Shown here: positions 55,063 through 64,000 of the stretch, one piece after another | Position numbering within the stretch: the stretch's first letter is position 1 | Layout of the letters: each line of letters starts with the position of its first letter | NCBI RefSeq assembly: GCF_900243075.1 | Contig: NZ_OEZH01000133.1 | Coordinates: 124,001 to 188,000, forward strand | Length of the DNA stretch: 64,000 nucleotides | Direction of reading: 5' to 3' | Origin: Clostridioides difficile | GTDB taxonomy: Bacteria > Bacillota > Clostridia > Peptostreptococcales > Peptostreptococcaceae | Notes under the pieces: generated by a model | What the model saw: the letters and a program-made list of their open reading frames with translations, nothing else | Told to the model about the DNA's origin: nothing | Database searches by the model: none | Program-made: the position numbers and the translations under genes

Positions 55063-55995
55063 CTATAAAGTTTTTCTAGAAAAATCACTCTGTTTTCCTT
55101 TTGATGTTTCTATAATAGGCGTACTTTTCACTACATCTATCATGACATCTATATCTTTGAGTATTGGCATATATGGTATAACCACAGTACTTTTTTTTAA
55201 GTTAGTCTTAGATATAGCTACAATATCAACCTCATCTACATCTCTATCTATACCCATATGAATAAATAGATTATGTATTATAGCTTGTCTTTGCCCTATA
55301 TCATTTACTATTCCAAATGCACCTAAATCTCTTGGTATAACTTCTACAGCCAGACATTCATTTCTGTATTTTTCTCTTGTACTTTCTAGACCTATATTCG
55401 TTATTATTACATCATTTACCATTAAAATAGGTCCTTCAAAACTTATTTTCGCAGGAACTATATCCGCTATATCTGCTATACTGTTTCTTCTTAAAAATCT
55501 TCTAAAAATTAAACCAACAATAGACCCTGACACAATAGCTAATACTGTACAATAAAGAAAGCTAAGGTTATACTTTCTTGCAAAAACAATATAAACTATA
55601 GAAGATACTAATGCAGAAAAGAGACTTATATAACTTCTAGATTCATACGTAGATGCTATTTCTTCGACGTAAGCATCTCCCTTTGGTACTAATTCTTCAT
55701 TGTCAATATTTTTTAATGTTATTCTCTCCTGCTCTGCAAGACCTTGAAACTGTTGTATTGCTACTGCAAAAAATGTCAATGCTGCAAACTCCTTGTCTAT
55801 AAGTGCAGGCAATGCTATAGCACCTAATGAAGCTGAAAGCCCAGATATAATTATCTGTTCTAAATAATCTTGTGGTCTTGATGGGTATTGTTTGTCTGTA
55901 ACTCTTAAAACTAATCCTCTACATAATATTCCTACAACTAGTGCAACTATAAAAGAGTGTCTAAATAAATTTGCATTCAATAAACTTTCTTCCAT
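55063..55995 (-). CDS. YIEGIA family membrane protein, tandem paralogue
   Basis: The 310-residue protein has the same layout and length as its neighbour at 54086: N-terminal membrane segments, the box YVEEIASTYESRSY, then FRRFLRRNSIADIADIVPAKISF matching KKLLTRKSIGDIADVIPAEISF in the neighbour. The C-terminal domain contains DIGQRQAIIHNLF, also shared. The pair is a tandem duplication that may form a heteromer. It is 54 bases downstream of the histidine kinase gene. Confidence 0.75.
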   Translation of the reverse strand: MEESLLNANLFRHSFIVALVVGILCRGLVLRVTDKQYPSRPQDYLEQIIISGLSASLGAIALPALIDKEFAALTFFAVAIQQFQGLAEQERITLKNIDNEELVPKGDAYVEEIASTYESRSYISLFSALVSSIVYIVFARKYNLSFLYCTVLAIVSGSIVGLIFRRFLRRNSIADIADIVPAKISFEGPILMVNDVIITNIGLESTREKYRNECLAVEVIPRDLGAFGIVNDIGQRQAIIHNLFIHMGIDRDVDEVDIVAISKTNLKKSTVVIPYMPILKDIDVMIDVVKSTPIIETSKGKQSDFSRKTL

Positions 55996-56049
55996 TTTCT
56001 CAGCTCCTTCTCTTATATAGTTTGTGCAAAAAACAAAAAAAATTCCCTT

Positions 56050-57339
56050 CTATTTAAGGAAATTTTTTTGTAATATTGTAACTATGAATTCGCTACCAAT
56101 ACCAAGTTCACTTTTTACTTTTATACATCCATTTAGCGATTTAACTATATGCTTAGTTATAGCCAATCCTAAACCCGTTCCTCCTACATCTCTACTTCTT
56201 GCTTTATCTACTCTATAAAATCGTTCAAATATGCGTTCTACGTCTTCTTTTGGTATCCCTACACCATTATCTATAACTTTGATTACTATTTTTTCTTCAT
56301 CTTTTAAAACTACAACTTGTACAATACCATTATCCTGAGTATATTTTATAGCATTATCAACTAGGTTTAAAAATACTTGTTTTATATAATCCTTATTAGA
56401 TAATATACTTATTGACTTATCATCACATTTATATAAAATTTCTATATTTTTTTCACTAGCTGAATGTTGAGTTATTTCATATACCTCTTTAAATACATCA
56501 TATACTACAACATTTTCCATAAGAAGAGTATCTTTATTTTCCACAAATGATAATAATAATATATCATCAATCAATCTTTTTAATCTATCTGATTCACTTT
56601 CTATTATTTCTAAGAATCTATTTCTAGTATTCACATCTATATTTTCATTTGACTTTAGTGTTTCAACAAATCCACTTATAGATGTAAGTGGTGTTTTAAG
56701 TTCATGACTTACATTTGCAACAAAATCACTTCTCATATTTTCAAGCTTAACTTTTTTAGTAATATCTTCTATATTTACTATCGAACCTATTATTACATTG
56801 TTGGTATTTTGAAGATAAACTGGGTCTACTTTTATTTTGTATACTATATCATCTTTAGTAGTAATATTGGCAGTTTCATTATCTTTAGAACCAATAAATC
56901 GAAGTATCTGTCTTAATATTTCTTCTTCTTTTATTACAACATTGATATTGTGACCTTCAACCATTTGATTTGGTTCACTTTTTATCATTTCTTTTGCTTC
57001 ATCATTTATCAGAAGTATATTTCCATTCACATCTATAGCCAGAATTCCATGAGATATACTCTTTAATATAGACCTTAACTGTAAATGCTTATACTGTACT
57101 TCTTCTAATGTTTTATCCATATTCTTTATCATATGATTAAAATTTCTAGCTAATTCTCCAAGCTCTCCTTTGGCTGATATATTAAGCCTAGCATGGTATT
57201 CATTATTACTTACTTTTTTTGAGACATATATAAATTCTTTTAAATATTTTCTTAATGTTATTGTGTATCTTACAGCTAATATCACAATAGCTATAGACAA
57301 CATAACAATAAAAAAATATATACTGTTTAATTCTTCCAC
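56050..57339 (-). CDS. PhoR/WalK-like sensor histidine kinase
   Basis: The 429-residue protein has a single N-terminal membrane segment (about 7-25), a HAMP domain (about 27-80), a PAS domain (about 85-195), the H box FVANVSHELKTPL with His212, and an ATPase domain (NLVDNAIKYT, DNGVGIP, GGTGLGLAI). With only one membrane segment and no extracytoplasmic domain, it probably senses an internal or membrane signal. A GTG at 57339 follows AGGAG. It is cotranscribed with the response regulator before it. Confidence 0.93.
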   Translation of the reverse strand: MEELNSIYFFIVMLSIAIVILAVRYTITLRKYLKEFIYVSKKVSNNEYHARLNISAKGELGELARNFNHMIKNMDKTLEEVQYKHLQLRSILKSISHGILAIDVNGNILLINDEAKEMIKSEPNQMVEGHNINVVIKEEEILRQILRFIGSKDNETANITTKDDIVYKIKVDPVYLQNTNNVIIGSIVNIEDITKKVKLENMRSDFVANVSHELKTPLTSISGFVETLKSNENIDVNTRNRFLEIIESESDRLKRLIDDILLLSFVENKDTLLMENVVVYDVFKEVYEITQHSASEKNIEILYKCDDKSISILSNKDYIKQVFLNLVDNAIKYTQDNGIVQVVVLKDEEKIVIKVIDNGVGIPKEDVERIFERFYRVDKARSRDVGGTGLGLAITKHIVKSLNGCIKVKSELGIGSEFIVTILQKNFLK

Positions 57340-57366
57340 AAGATAACACTCCTAAAATATAACCTC

Positions 57367-58059
57367 TTAATCTATTTTGTATCCTACACCTCTTATAGTC
57401 TCTATATATTTTTCTGATTTATCTTCATCTTCTATTTTTTTTCTTAAATATCTTATATGAACATCTACTGTTCTAGTTTCTCCATAGTATTCATATCCCC
57501 ATATTTTATCTAAAAGATAATTTCTTGAAAGTACTTTTCCTTTATTTTGAATTAATAATTTTAACAATTCAAATTCCTTAAGTGTTAACTCTATCTTTTC
57601 AGAACCTTTAGTGACTTCATGCTTTGATAAATCTAGTTTTAAATTACCTGTAGTAAGTATATTATTTTCTTCACCTAAGCTAGTCAAGTTATATCTTCTT
57701 AAAACAGAACTAATCCTAGCTAACAACTCTTTTATACTAAATGGCTTAGTTATATAGTCATCAGCACCTATTTCAAGCCCTTCAACCTTGTCATTTTCCA
57801 TATTCTTAGCAGTAAGCATTATAACAGGAATATTTTTTAAGTCTTTATCACTTCTTATTTTTCTCAAAACTTCTATTCCACTTATATTTGGTAGCATCCA
57901 ATCTAAAAGTATTAAATCTGGTTTAATTTCCTTAGCTTTTATAAATCCATCAAACCCATCATATGAATAACTAACTTCATAATTTGACACCTCCAAATTG
58001 AATTTTAATAGCTCAACTATATGCATTTCATCGTCTATAACAAGCACTTTAGTATTCAT
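57367..58059 (-). CDS. OmpR/PhoB family response regulator
   Basis: The 230-residue protein has a receiver domain with phosphorylation site Asp53 (DLILLDWMLPNISG) and ITKPFS, then a winged-helix DNA-binding domain (TLKEFELLKLLIQNKGKVLSRNYLLDKIWG in part, GVGYKID). It is the partner of the kinase encoded 27 bases downstream. It resembles PhoP/WalR-type regulators; phosphate or cell-wall control is likely, but the regulon cannot be read from here. Confidence 0.94.
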   Translation of the reverse strand: MNTKVLVIDDEMHIVELLKFNLEVSNYEVSYSYDGFDGFIKAKEIKPDLILLDWMLPNISGIEVLRKIRSDKDLKNIPVIMLTAKNMENDKVEGLEIGADDYITKPFSIKELLARISSVLRRYNLTSLGEENNILTTGNLKLDLSKHEVTKGSEKIELTLKEFELLKLLIQNKGKVLSRNYLLDKIWGYEYYGETRTVDVHIRYLRKKIEDEDKSEKYIETIRGVGYKID

Positions 58060-58073
58060 TAAAAAGCTCCTCT

Positions 58074-58835
58074 CTATTTTATCTGTAGTACCGTTCCTAT
58101 TCGTTCTGATGCCTTATTATGTTTTCTATAAGAGTGGAATTCATCTGCTCTACAACTAGTGCATAAATTTAAATTTATTATATTCTCTTTTTTAACTCCA
58201 CTACATCTCAGCATATACTCATTAATTTTCCATAAATCTAAATAGTAACTTCCCTCTTTTATTATATAGAACTTTTCATCATTATTTGTAAGAATTGTGT
58301 TAAATTTTTCTACCAAATCCTCAGATACTTCATAACAACAAGGCCCAATTGATGGCCCAATTATACATACTAAGTCTTCAGGAGCTGTTTTATAACATTC
58401 AGACATTAATTGTATTGTTTTATGACCTATATTACTAAAAGTACCTCTCCAGCCTGCATGAGCCAGTCCTATGGCTTTATTTTTAGCATCTATGATTGAG
58501 ATAGGTACACAATCTGCAGTAAATAGTAAAAGGGGTACTTTCTCTAAGTTTGTTATAAGTGCATCTCCATCTATTCTTTTCCCTATAGTATCTTCATTAA
58601 CTACGTTAACTATATCTGAATGTATTTGAGAATTACTAGTTAAATTTTCAAATGTCAAATCACATTCTTTACATACTTTTAACATGTCTTCTTTATTTTT
58701 TGCATCTATATTCTTACATGTTATAACTAGATTTATAGAATCTAATTTTTCATCAAGTTCTTTACAATTACCATCTAAATTAACATACTCTTTAATATCT
58801 TGTACATTTTTTATATTTATATAATCTTTCATCAT
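58074..58835 (-). CDS. pgeF: Peptidoglycan editing factor PgeF (YfiH/laccase-domain family)
   Basis: The 253-residue protein has the family metal-site motifs [22 protein letters not shown] and [13 protein letters not shown]. In E. coli PgeF corrects peptidoglycan precursors by removing misincorporated L-Ser in place of L-Ala. Its start overlaps the nrdR stop by four bases (ATGA); the second ATG at 58832 has better spacing from GGAG, so either start is possible. Confidence 0.9.
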   Translation of the reverse strand: MMKDYINIKNVQDIKEYVNLDGNCKELDEKLDSINLVITCKNIDAKNKEDMLKVCKECDLTFENLTSNSQIHSDIVNVVNEDTIGKRIDGDALITNLEKVPLLLFTADCVPISIIDAKNKAIGLAHAGWRGTFSNIGHKTIQLMSECYKTAPEDLVCIIGPSIGPCCYEVSEDLVEKFNTILTNNDEKFYIIKEGSYYLDLWKINEYMLRCSGVKKENIINLNLCTSCRADEFHSYRKHNKASERIGTVLQIK

Positions 58836-59293
58836 TTGTCTCCTTTTTCTATCAATATACTTTTAAGCTCATTTACAAAAGTATTTATATCTTTAAACTG
58901 TCTATACACAGAAGCAAATCTCACATAGGCAACTTCATCTAAATCTTTCAACTTATCCATTACCATCTCACCAATTTTTTTGGTTTCAATTTCTTCTATA
59001 AAACATTTATTTATTTCATTTTCAATATGTACAACAATACTTTCAATCTCTTCAATAGATACAGGTCTTTTTTCACATGCTTTTAATAACCCATATTTTA
59101 TCTTTTCTCTATCAAAATATTCTCTACTATTATCCTTTTTAATAACCATTAAAGGAGTTGTTTCTATTTTCTCATATGTGGTGAATCTCTTTTTACACGA
59201 TTCACATTCACGTCTTCTTCTGATAGATTTTAAATCTGTATGTCTAGAATCTATTACCTTTGATTCTTTATAATTACAATAAGGACATTGCAT
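58832..59293 (-). CDS. nrdR: Transcriptional repressor NrdR
   Basis: The 153-residue protein starts with the zinc ribbon [18 protein letters not shown]...[17 protein letters not shown] and continues with the ATP-cone domain ([28 protein letters not shown] in part). NrdR represses ribonucleotide reductase genes in response to ATP/dATP balance. It lies between ylmC and pgeF, the typical clostridial order. Confidence 0.96.
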   Translation of the reverse strand: MQCPYCNYKESKVIDSRHTDLKSIRRRRECESCKKRFTTYEKIETTPLMVIKKDNSREYFDREKIKYGLLKACEKRPVSIEEIESIVVHIENEINKCFIEEIETKKIGEMVMDKLKDLDEVAYVRFASVYRQFKDINTFVNELKSILIEKGDK

Positions 59294-59314
59294 CTATATT
59301 CCTCCTTTGTTTAA

Positions 59315-59578
59315 CTATATCTCAAACTCATCTAAGCTTAATTCTGAACCTATATTTACTATTATTGTATCACAACCTATTTTAAGTATATCATTCCAAA
59401 ATATAACTTCTTCATCCCCTCCTCTTGAAAAAAAACTTCTACTTCCATCTCCAAAAATGGTAAATGAGACTACTTTCCCTTCATGAATATCCATATCTAT
59501 GTCTATTATAAATCCCATCCTTTTTCCATTTTTTACATTTATAATTTCTTTTTCCATTATATCAGAAACTCTAATCAT
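59315..59578 (-). CDS. YlmC/YmxH family PRC-barrel sporulation protein
   Basis: The 87-residue protein consists of a single PRC-barrel domain (IRVSDIMEKEIINVKNGKRMGFI, DGSRSFFSRGGDEEVIFWNDI). Homologues beside sigG are annotated as YlmC/YmxH sporulation proteins. The role is unknown; PRC barrels mediate protein contacts. It lies between sigG and nrdR. Confidence 0.88.
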   Translation of the reverse strand: MIRVSDIMEKEIINVKNGKRMGFIIDIDMDIHEGKVVSFTIFGDGSRSFFSRGGDEEVIFWNDILKIGCDTIIVNIGSELSLDEFEI

Positions 59579-59621
59579 ATTATACTCACCCTTTCTTTAA
59601 AAATAAATATGTATCGAAGTA

Positions 59622-59648
59622 AAAAAAAATGACCTATATAGGTCATTT
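59622..59648 (-). terminator. Terminator of sigG
   Basis: The palindrome AAATGACCTA/TAGGTCATTT (59627-59648) is followed on the minus strand by nine T residues. It lies 33 bases past the sigG stop. Confidence 0.88.
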
Positions 59649-59681
59649 AAATTAAAATAATGTTTACAGTCCATGGATTAC

Positions 59682-60455
59682 TTATACATATTTTCTCATA
59701 TTTTTTAAAGCATTCTTTTCAATTCTTGATACTTGTGCTTGAGATATACCGATTTCATCAGCAACTTCTATCTGAGTTCTTCCTTTGTAAAACCTTAAAT
59801 CTAATACCAACTTCTCTCTACTATTTAATTTCTTAATAGCTTCTTTAAGTGATATTTCTTGCAACCAATTTTCATCAGTATCTTTTTTATCTTGAACCTG
59901 ATCCATAACGAATATTGCATCTCCATTGTCTTGATATACTGGATCAAATAGAGATATTGGGTCTTGTATGGCATCAAGTGCCATTACAACTGACTCTACT
60001 TCTAATTCTAATTCTTTTGCTATTTCTGATACTGTAGGTTCCTTAGAATTTGTTCTAATTAATCTTTCTCTAACTTGTAGCGCCTTATATGCTATATCTT
60101 TTAATGATCTGCTTACTCTAATTGGATTATTGTCTCTTAAATATCTTCTAATTTCTCCTATAATCATAGGAACAGCATAAGTTGAAAACCTTACATTTTG
60201 ACTTAAATCAAAATTATCTATAGCTTTTATAAGACCAATACAACCTATTTGAAATAAATCGTCTATATTTTCTCCTCTGTTGTTAAACTTTTTTATTACA
60301 CTCAAGACTAATCTTAAATTTCCTCTTACAAACTGTTGTCTGGCTTCTTCATCACCATTTTTTATTTGTAATAAAAGTTCCTTCATTTGCTTATTTTTAA
60401 GAACTGGAAGTTCAGATGTATTAACACCACATATTTCAACCTTATTAACTTGCAT
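59682..60455 (-). CDS. sigG: Forespore-specific sigma factor SigG
   Basis: The 257-residue protein starts with KVEICGVNTSELPVLKNKQM, the region specific to sigma-G (short N-terminus controlling anti-sigma binding), and has region 2 (NLRLVLSVIKKFNNRGENIDDLFQIGCIGLIKAIDNFD in part) and region 4.2 (RTQIEVADEIGISQAQVSRIEKNAL). It directs late forespore genes, including those for spore DNA protection and germination. It lies 91 bases after sigE. Confidence 0.97.
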   Translation of the reverse strand: MQVNKVEICGVNTSELPVLKNKQMKELLLQIKNGDEEARQQFVRGNLRLVLSVIKKFNNRGENIDDLFQIGCIGLIKAIDNFDLSQNVRFSTYAVPMIIGEIRRYLRDNNPIRVSRSLKDIAYKALQVRERLIRTNSKEPTVSEIAKELELEVESVVMALDAIQDPISLFDPVYQDNGDAIFVMDQVQDKKDTDENWLQEISLKEAIKKLNSREKLVLDLRFYKGRTQIEVADEIGISQAQVSRIEKNALKNMRKYV

Positions 60456-60493
60456 ACATTTTCAGTCCTCTCTCAAAAGTATTCATCTATTGA

Positions 60494-60522
60494 AATTATT
60501 TACATTTCCAATTTTTTTATAC
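60494..60522 (-). promoter_or_regulatory. Candidate forespore (SigF/SigG) promoter of sigG
   Basis: The minus strand reads GTATA (60522-60518), a 14-base spacer and GTAAATAATT (60503-60494), which matches the SigF -10 consensus GGNNANAHTR at most positions. It lies in the 91-base gap ahead of sigG, where a sigma-F dependent promoter is expected. Confidence 0.35.
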
Positions 60523-60546
60523 TTTTTAAGAAGAATTAATTTAACA

Positions 60547-61269
60547 TTATACAAATTTTTTCATTTCTTTTTGTAATCTTGAAATTATTTTCTTTTCAAG
60601 TCTAGATATGTAGGACTGAGATATTCCAAGCATTCCAGCAACTTCTTTTTGTGTTTTTTCAATACCTTTATCTATAAGACCAAATCTTAATTCCATAATT
60701 TGCTTTTCTCTGTCACTTAATCTGTCAAGTGCCATAACCAATAAATCTCTGTCTATTTCTTCTTCAATTATTTTGTATATTTCATCATTTTCTGTACCCA
60801 AAACATCAGATAATAAAAGTTCATTTCCATCTAAATCTATATTTAAAGGTTCATCAAATGATACTTCTGTCTTCTTTTTATTATTTTTTCTTAAGTACAT
60901 TAATATTTCATTTTCTATACATCTTGAAGCATAAGTTGCCAATTTTATGTTTTTATTCAGTTTAAAAGTATTAACTGCTTTTATCAAACCTATAGTTCCT
61001 ATTGAAATCAAATCTTCTACATCTATACCTGTATTTTCAAATTTTCTTGATATGTAGACCACTAATCTAAGATTTCTTTCTATTAAAATCGACTTTACAC
61101 TTTCATCTGTTTCTAGTTTTTGTAAAAGCTCCATTTCTTCTTCTGGTTTTAATGGAGGAGGAAGTATATTTGCCCCTCCCATATAATATATTCCCTTTGG
61201 CTTTATTATTTTTAATTTAATACCTAACATAGTAATAAAGCTTATAATTCTTTCTTTCAATCGTAACAT
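60547..61269 (-). CDS. sigE: Mother-cell-specific sigma factor SigE (pro-SigE)
   Basis: The 240-residue protein has an N-terminal basic/hydrophobic pro-sequence of about 28 residues ending in [15 protein letters not shown], the site at which SpoIIGA cleaves pro-SigE. Region 2 ([26 protein letters not shown]) and region 4.2 ([20 protein letters not shown]) follow. It drives the early mother-cell programme, including spoIVA. It lies 24 bases after spoIIGA. Confidence 0.98.
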   Translation of the reverse strand: MLRLKERIISFITMLGIKLKIIKPKGIYYMGGANILPPPLKPEEEMELLQKLETDESVKSILIERNLRLVVYISRKFENTGIDVEDLISIGTIGLIKAVNTFKLNKNIKLATYASRCIENEILMYLRKNNKKKTEVSFDEPLNIDLDGNELLLSDVLGTENDEIYKIIEEEIDRDLLVMALDRLSDREKQIMELRFGLIDKGIEKTQKEVAGMLGISQSYISRLEKKIISRLQKEMKKFV

Positions 61270-61293
61270 TCCTTGTCCCCCTTAAATTTTCAC

Positions 61294-62139
61294 CTAAAAT
61301 CCAGGCAATATATTTGGATTCATTATTGCTCCATACTCTCTATCATTAAAATTTGAAATACCGAGTATTATATTTCCTATCTTTTGTTCATCTACTTCTA
61401 TATAGTCAGCTTTTAAGCCTATTATTATGCTTGTCTTATTACTTCCAGCATGTTTATAAGGTATTATTCTAACCCTACCTGAAGTTTTATCATCTAAACT
61501 TCCTATAATTTCTTGTGCTTTTTTCATATCTATATCTTCATAATTAATATTTAATAGTTTTTCTGGAATAAATCCTTCTAACACACTTGACTTAACTATT
61601 ATTACATCGCTTTGACTTATTGGGTCTTTTAATAAATTTCCACTATCTACTAAAGCCGTACAGCAAAAACTTTTTTCCAGTAAGTTTATATTTATAGTCT
61701 TTGTAAGCTCCTTAATGTATTTAAGCATCTTCAAATCTTTATAAATGTATTTTAATAATTCGCAACTTACATAAGTACATGCAATTAAGAAAGATATTTT
61801 TAAATGACTTATTCCTGTAAAATAAATTATAAAATAAGTGCTTCCAGAAATAAAAATGTTTACTAGGTAAAAAACTAATGCTACATGAACATAATCTTTT
61901 TTGCTCTTACTTCTAAATGAAATTAAAGTTATTATACTCATGATTATTATTTTAAACGGTACAGTAAATAGTATATTCATTGATGGATACAAATAAGCAA
62001 CAGAATAGGCACCTCCTAAACTAGCCCCCAACAACTTATTTTTTTTAGGATTATATTTTTTAGTAAGAATAGAAGTACAACTTATAATAATATAATTTAT
62101 TACTAGGTTTTCTATAACATAGTACTCAATATACACCAT
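61294..62139 (-). CDS. spoIIGA: Sporulation sigma-E factor processing peptidase SpoIIGA
   Basis: The protein has 281 residues from the ATG at 62139 (AAGGGGGG site); the 16-residue upstream extension is rejected. The N-terminal half has five membrane segments, and the C-terminal half is an aspartic protease domain with LVDSGNLLKDP (catalytic Asp165). It cleaves the pro-sequence of SigE in the mother cell after a forespore signal. It is followed by sigE in the same operon. Confidence 0.96.
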   Translation of the reverse strand: MVYIEYYVIENLVINYIIISCTSILTKKYNPKKNKLLGASLGGAYSVAYLYPSMNILFTVPFKIIIMSIITLISFRSKSKKDYVHVALVFYLVNIFISGSTYFIIYFTGISHLKISFLIACTYVSCELLKYIYKDLKMLKYIKELTKTININLLEKSFCCTALVDSGNLLKDPISQSDVIIVKSSVLEGFIPEKLLNINYEDIDMKKAQEIIGSLDDKTSGRVRIIPYKHAGSNKTSIIIGLKADYIEVDEQKIGNIILGISNFNDREYGAIMNPNILPGF

Positions 62140-62166
62140 GTATCCCCCCTTAAAACCTTTAAACAT

Positions 62167-62214
62167 ATTATAAGATAGTATGTACAAAATTTTATGTCAC
62201 TTTTGATGGTCGAA
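62167..62214 (-). promoter_or_regulatory. Spo0A-type spoIIG promoter with 22-base spacing
   Basis: The minus strand has GTGACA (62200-62195) and TATAAT (62172-62167) separated by 22 bases. The unusual long spacer matches that of the Bacillus subtilis spoIIG promoter, which works only with Spo0A. A sequence GGTCGAA (62208-62214, plus strand) close to the 0A box TGTCGAA lies 7 bases upstream of the -35 box. The remainder of 62215-62368 has no other clear element. Confidence 0.7.
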
Positions 62215-62368
62215 TCCAAAACAAATTCTATTTAAAAAGAACAATGATATATGTCTTATACTTTATGTCGCCAAAAGATATATTTTTAATATTAAACAAA
62301 TAGACTTTTTTGTAGAATCCAATATATCTAGGTAGAAGTTATTCGTTCTATTTTTGGTATATTTCCAT

Positions 62369-62439
62369 AAAAAAAGACCACACAATTTAATGATATATCA
62401 AGTAAACCTTTTACTTGTATAAAATCAAATTACATGGTC
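62369..62439 (-). terminator. Terminator of the sugar-binding lipoprotein gene
   Basis: An imperfect long hairpin begins GACCA (62376) and ends TGGTC (62439), with an inner CAAGTAAA/TTTACTTG stem (62399-62416), and on the minus strand it is followed by seven T residues. It lies 25 bases past the gene stop at 62464. Confidence 0.8.
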
Positions 62440-62463
62440 CATAAATTCAAATACAAACTTAAA

Positions 62464-63738
62464 TTATTGTGCTAATAATCCATTTGCATATTTTGCAGAT
62501 TCATCTAATGCTTGTTTTGGAGTTATATCTCCAGCTATCATCATTTGAAGTTGTTTCCATAAATATTCATATATCTCTACTCCATGAGGTCCAACTGTCA
62601 ATGGTCTATACATATCTTTATCTCTTGTCACCATTTCTTCAAATCTTGGGTCTCCTTGGTATTTTTCACCTTTAGCAACTGGAGCTCTAGGTACTTCTTT
62701 ATGGAAAGCTTCCATTGATTCTTTGCTTAACATATATTCAAGAAGTTTAAATCCAAGTTCTTTGTTTTTACATGCTGACATTAATGTTAAATCATCTACT
62801 GAAGCAAAACTACCAACTGTCTTATCTTCTAATGATGTTACATATCCCCAGTTTAAATCTGGGAATGATTTATCAAAGGTACTTGTAGCAGCAGAAGACA
62901 GCATTATAGTAAATGCAGCTTTTCCTGGCCCAAATACACTTTCAATCATTTCATTACTATCTTTTGATAAAGCATCTTCTGGAATATATTTTTTCATATC
63001 ATTTATAAAGTTTGCAGCTTTTAAACCTTCTTCATTATTAAACTTAACTGATTTTAAATCATCATTATATATATCTCCACCAGCTTGCCATAAATACGGA
63101 TACCAGTTCCAGTTTAAGCTTCCAAATACTTTAGAACCCCAACCTTGTGCAAGACCCCATTGGTCGATTTTTCCATCTCCATCAGTATCTTTTGTTGCTT
63201 TTTCACATATTCTTTTAAAATCATCCCATGTTTTTGGAGGTTTCTCTCCTAATTTTTCTAGTATATCTTTATTGTAGTACAATACACCTGGATTAGCAGC
63301 TTCTATAGGTAAACCATAAATACCACCCATCATTTTTGCATCATCTAAGTATAGATAATTATCTGAAGTTCCTGATTTCTCTAGATAAGGTGTCAAATCT
63401 TCTACTGCACCCATTTCTATAAATTGAGGGAACATCTCTGCATACATGTACCCTATATCTGGACCTTCACCTGCACTTATTGCAGTTGCATATTTTTCTG
63501 CGTAGTTATCCCATGGTACTATTTGGAATTCAATTTCACAGTTGTTTTCCTTTTCAAATTTTTCAAATATCGGCTTCCATGCGTCTGCATCATGGTCTGT
63601 TAATGGTGCAGACCACACAACTAATTTTTCTTTACTATCTTTACCTTTAGAATCTTCTTTTTTTGAACATCCTGCAAGAATTGATACTGATAGAATACCT
63701 ATCATAACTAAAGAAAGAACTTTTTTTAGTTTAATCAT
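62464..63738 (-). CDS. Extracellular sugar-binding lipoprotein of an ABC transporter
   Basis: The 424-residue protein has a signal peptide and lipobox SILAGC (Cys24), then a family-1 solute-binding domain: WDNYAEKYATAISAGEGPDIGYMY, NPGVLYYNKDILEKLGEKPPKTWDDF and DGDGKIDQWGLAQGWG in part. It captures sugars, probably oligosaccharides or maltodextrin-like compounds, for an ABC permease whose genes are not downstream in this window. An AAGGGG site precedes the ATG. The gene is bounded by terminators on both sides. Confidence 0.92.
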   Translation of the reverse strand: MIKLKKVLSLVMIGILSVSILAGCSKKEDSKGKDSKEKLVVWSAPLTDHDADAWKPIFEKFEKENNCEIEFQIVPWDNYAEKYATAISAGEGPDIGYMYAEMFPQFIEMGAVEDLTPYLEKSGTSDNYLYLDDAKMMGGIYGLPIEAANPGVLYYNKDILEKLGEKPPKTWDDFKRICEKATKDTDGDGKIDQWGLAQGWGSKVFGSLNWNWYPYLWQAGGDIYNDDLKSVKFNNEEGLKAANFINDMKKYIPEDALSKDSNEMIESVFGPGKAAFTIMLSSAATSTFDKSFPDLNWGYVTSLEDKTVGSFASVDDLTLMSACKNKELGFKLLEYMLSKESMEAFHKEVPRAPVAKGEKYQGDPRFEEMVTRDKDMYRPLTVGPHGVEIYEYLWKQLQMMIAGDITPKQALDESAKYANGLLAQ

Positions 63739-63976
63739 GCTTAATCCCCTTTCAGACTTTAATTTGTCTTTTTCCTCAAATGTTTACAATTTAATTCAGG
63801 TTTAATATTAGCAAATAAAACTACCGTTGTCTAATAACAAAAAACTATAATAGCTCCTATAACTATATTTTTTTTCTATCTATATTAAATTTTATTTATA
63901 TACTAAAAAATTTATTTATTATATATCATCAATATTTAAAGTATATTTTAAAATCTAACTATTTAAATTGGACAAA

Positions 63977-64000
63977 ATAAAAAGAAGTCTATTGACTTCT
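63977..64000 (-). terminator. Terminator hairpin at the right edge
   Basis: AGAAGTC (63983-63989) pairs with GACTTCT (63994-64000), and the minus strand continues with T residues. It would end a gene lying beyond the right edge. Between it and the start codon at 63738 I see no other feature. Confidence 0.6.

Overview
This is a low-GC chromosomal window from an endospore-forming, anaerobic Firmicute. Gene order and protein sequence fit Clostridioides difficile or a very close Peptostreptococcaceae relative: spoIIGA-sigE-sigG, spoIVA, an Fbp68/RqcH-type protein, a CstA carrier beside a LytS/LytTR pair, and T-box controlled synthetases. The species name is inferred from recognition; no search was run. 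Almost all genes lie on the minus strand, so on the given strand they read backwards. No rRNA, tRNA, prophage, CRISPR array or intact insertion sequence was seen.

Region by region. 1-7611: a housekeeping operon transcribed dapF-yicC-gmk-rpoZ-coaBC-priA-def-fmt (fmt runs off the left edge). 7901-14371: threonine aldolase, the plus-strand RqcH homologue, an antibiotic-resistance-type ABC-F gene with an elaborate leader, and uracil permease. 14646-18534: pyrR behind a PyrR-type attenuator, an RluD-family synthase with lspA, a polysaccharide deacetylase and a YteA/DksA-like protein. 18718-22263: a CstA-family carrier with a LytS/LytTR two-component system. 22264-24950: a candidate plus-strand small RNA, a dispersed repeat, and an mtnN-trpS operon under a tryptophan T-box. 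24949-29625: an APC permease divergent from an M24 peptidase, and a DegV protein divergent from a TetR regulator. 29788-38434: a His-rich metal-binding protein, a YitT protein, a type 2 ileS under an isoleucine T-box, and the division cluster divIVA-ylmH-yggT-sepF-yggS plus a membrane-anchored HlyD-like protein. 38816-49114: an orphan EIIC-like protein, the UPF0210/UPF0237 pair, spoIVA, an MFS carrier, and a second permease-M24 module with its own divergent TetR. 49267-62139: gpsA-plsY-der-DUF512, two YIEGIA proteins and their small partner, a PhoR/PhoP-like pair, pgeF, nrdR, ylmC, sigG, sigE and spoIIGA. 62464-63738: a sugar-ABC binding lipoprotein.

How the parts work together. The sporulation genes form a cascade: spoIIGA (the protease that processes pro-SigE), sigE, sigG, and spoIVA with a SigE-like promoter. 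The division genes run into ileS as in other Firmicutes. Several units are visibly controlled by RNA: two T-boxes, the PyrR attenuator and the ABC-F leader. Two divergent TetR systems have clear palindromic operators.

The most interesting observations are: (1) the ABC-F leader, where a 20-codon upstream ORF overlaps three mutually exclusive complementary segments controlling the ribosome binding site; (2) an IleRS whose HIGH motif reads GVHH, the form linked to mupirocin hyper-resistance; (3) a creatinase-type M24 protein that has lost the usual metal ligands, in an operon with a permease behind a TetR operator; (4) an undescribed structured transcript at 22462-22660; and (5) a dispersed hairpin repeat present in two copies.
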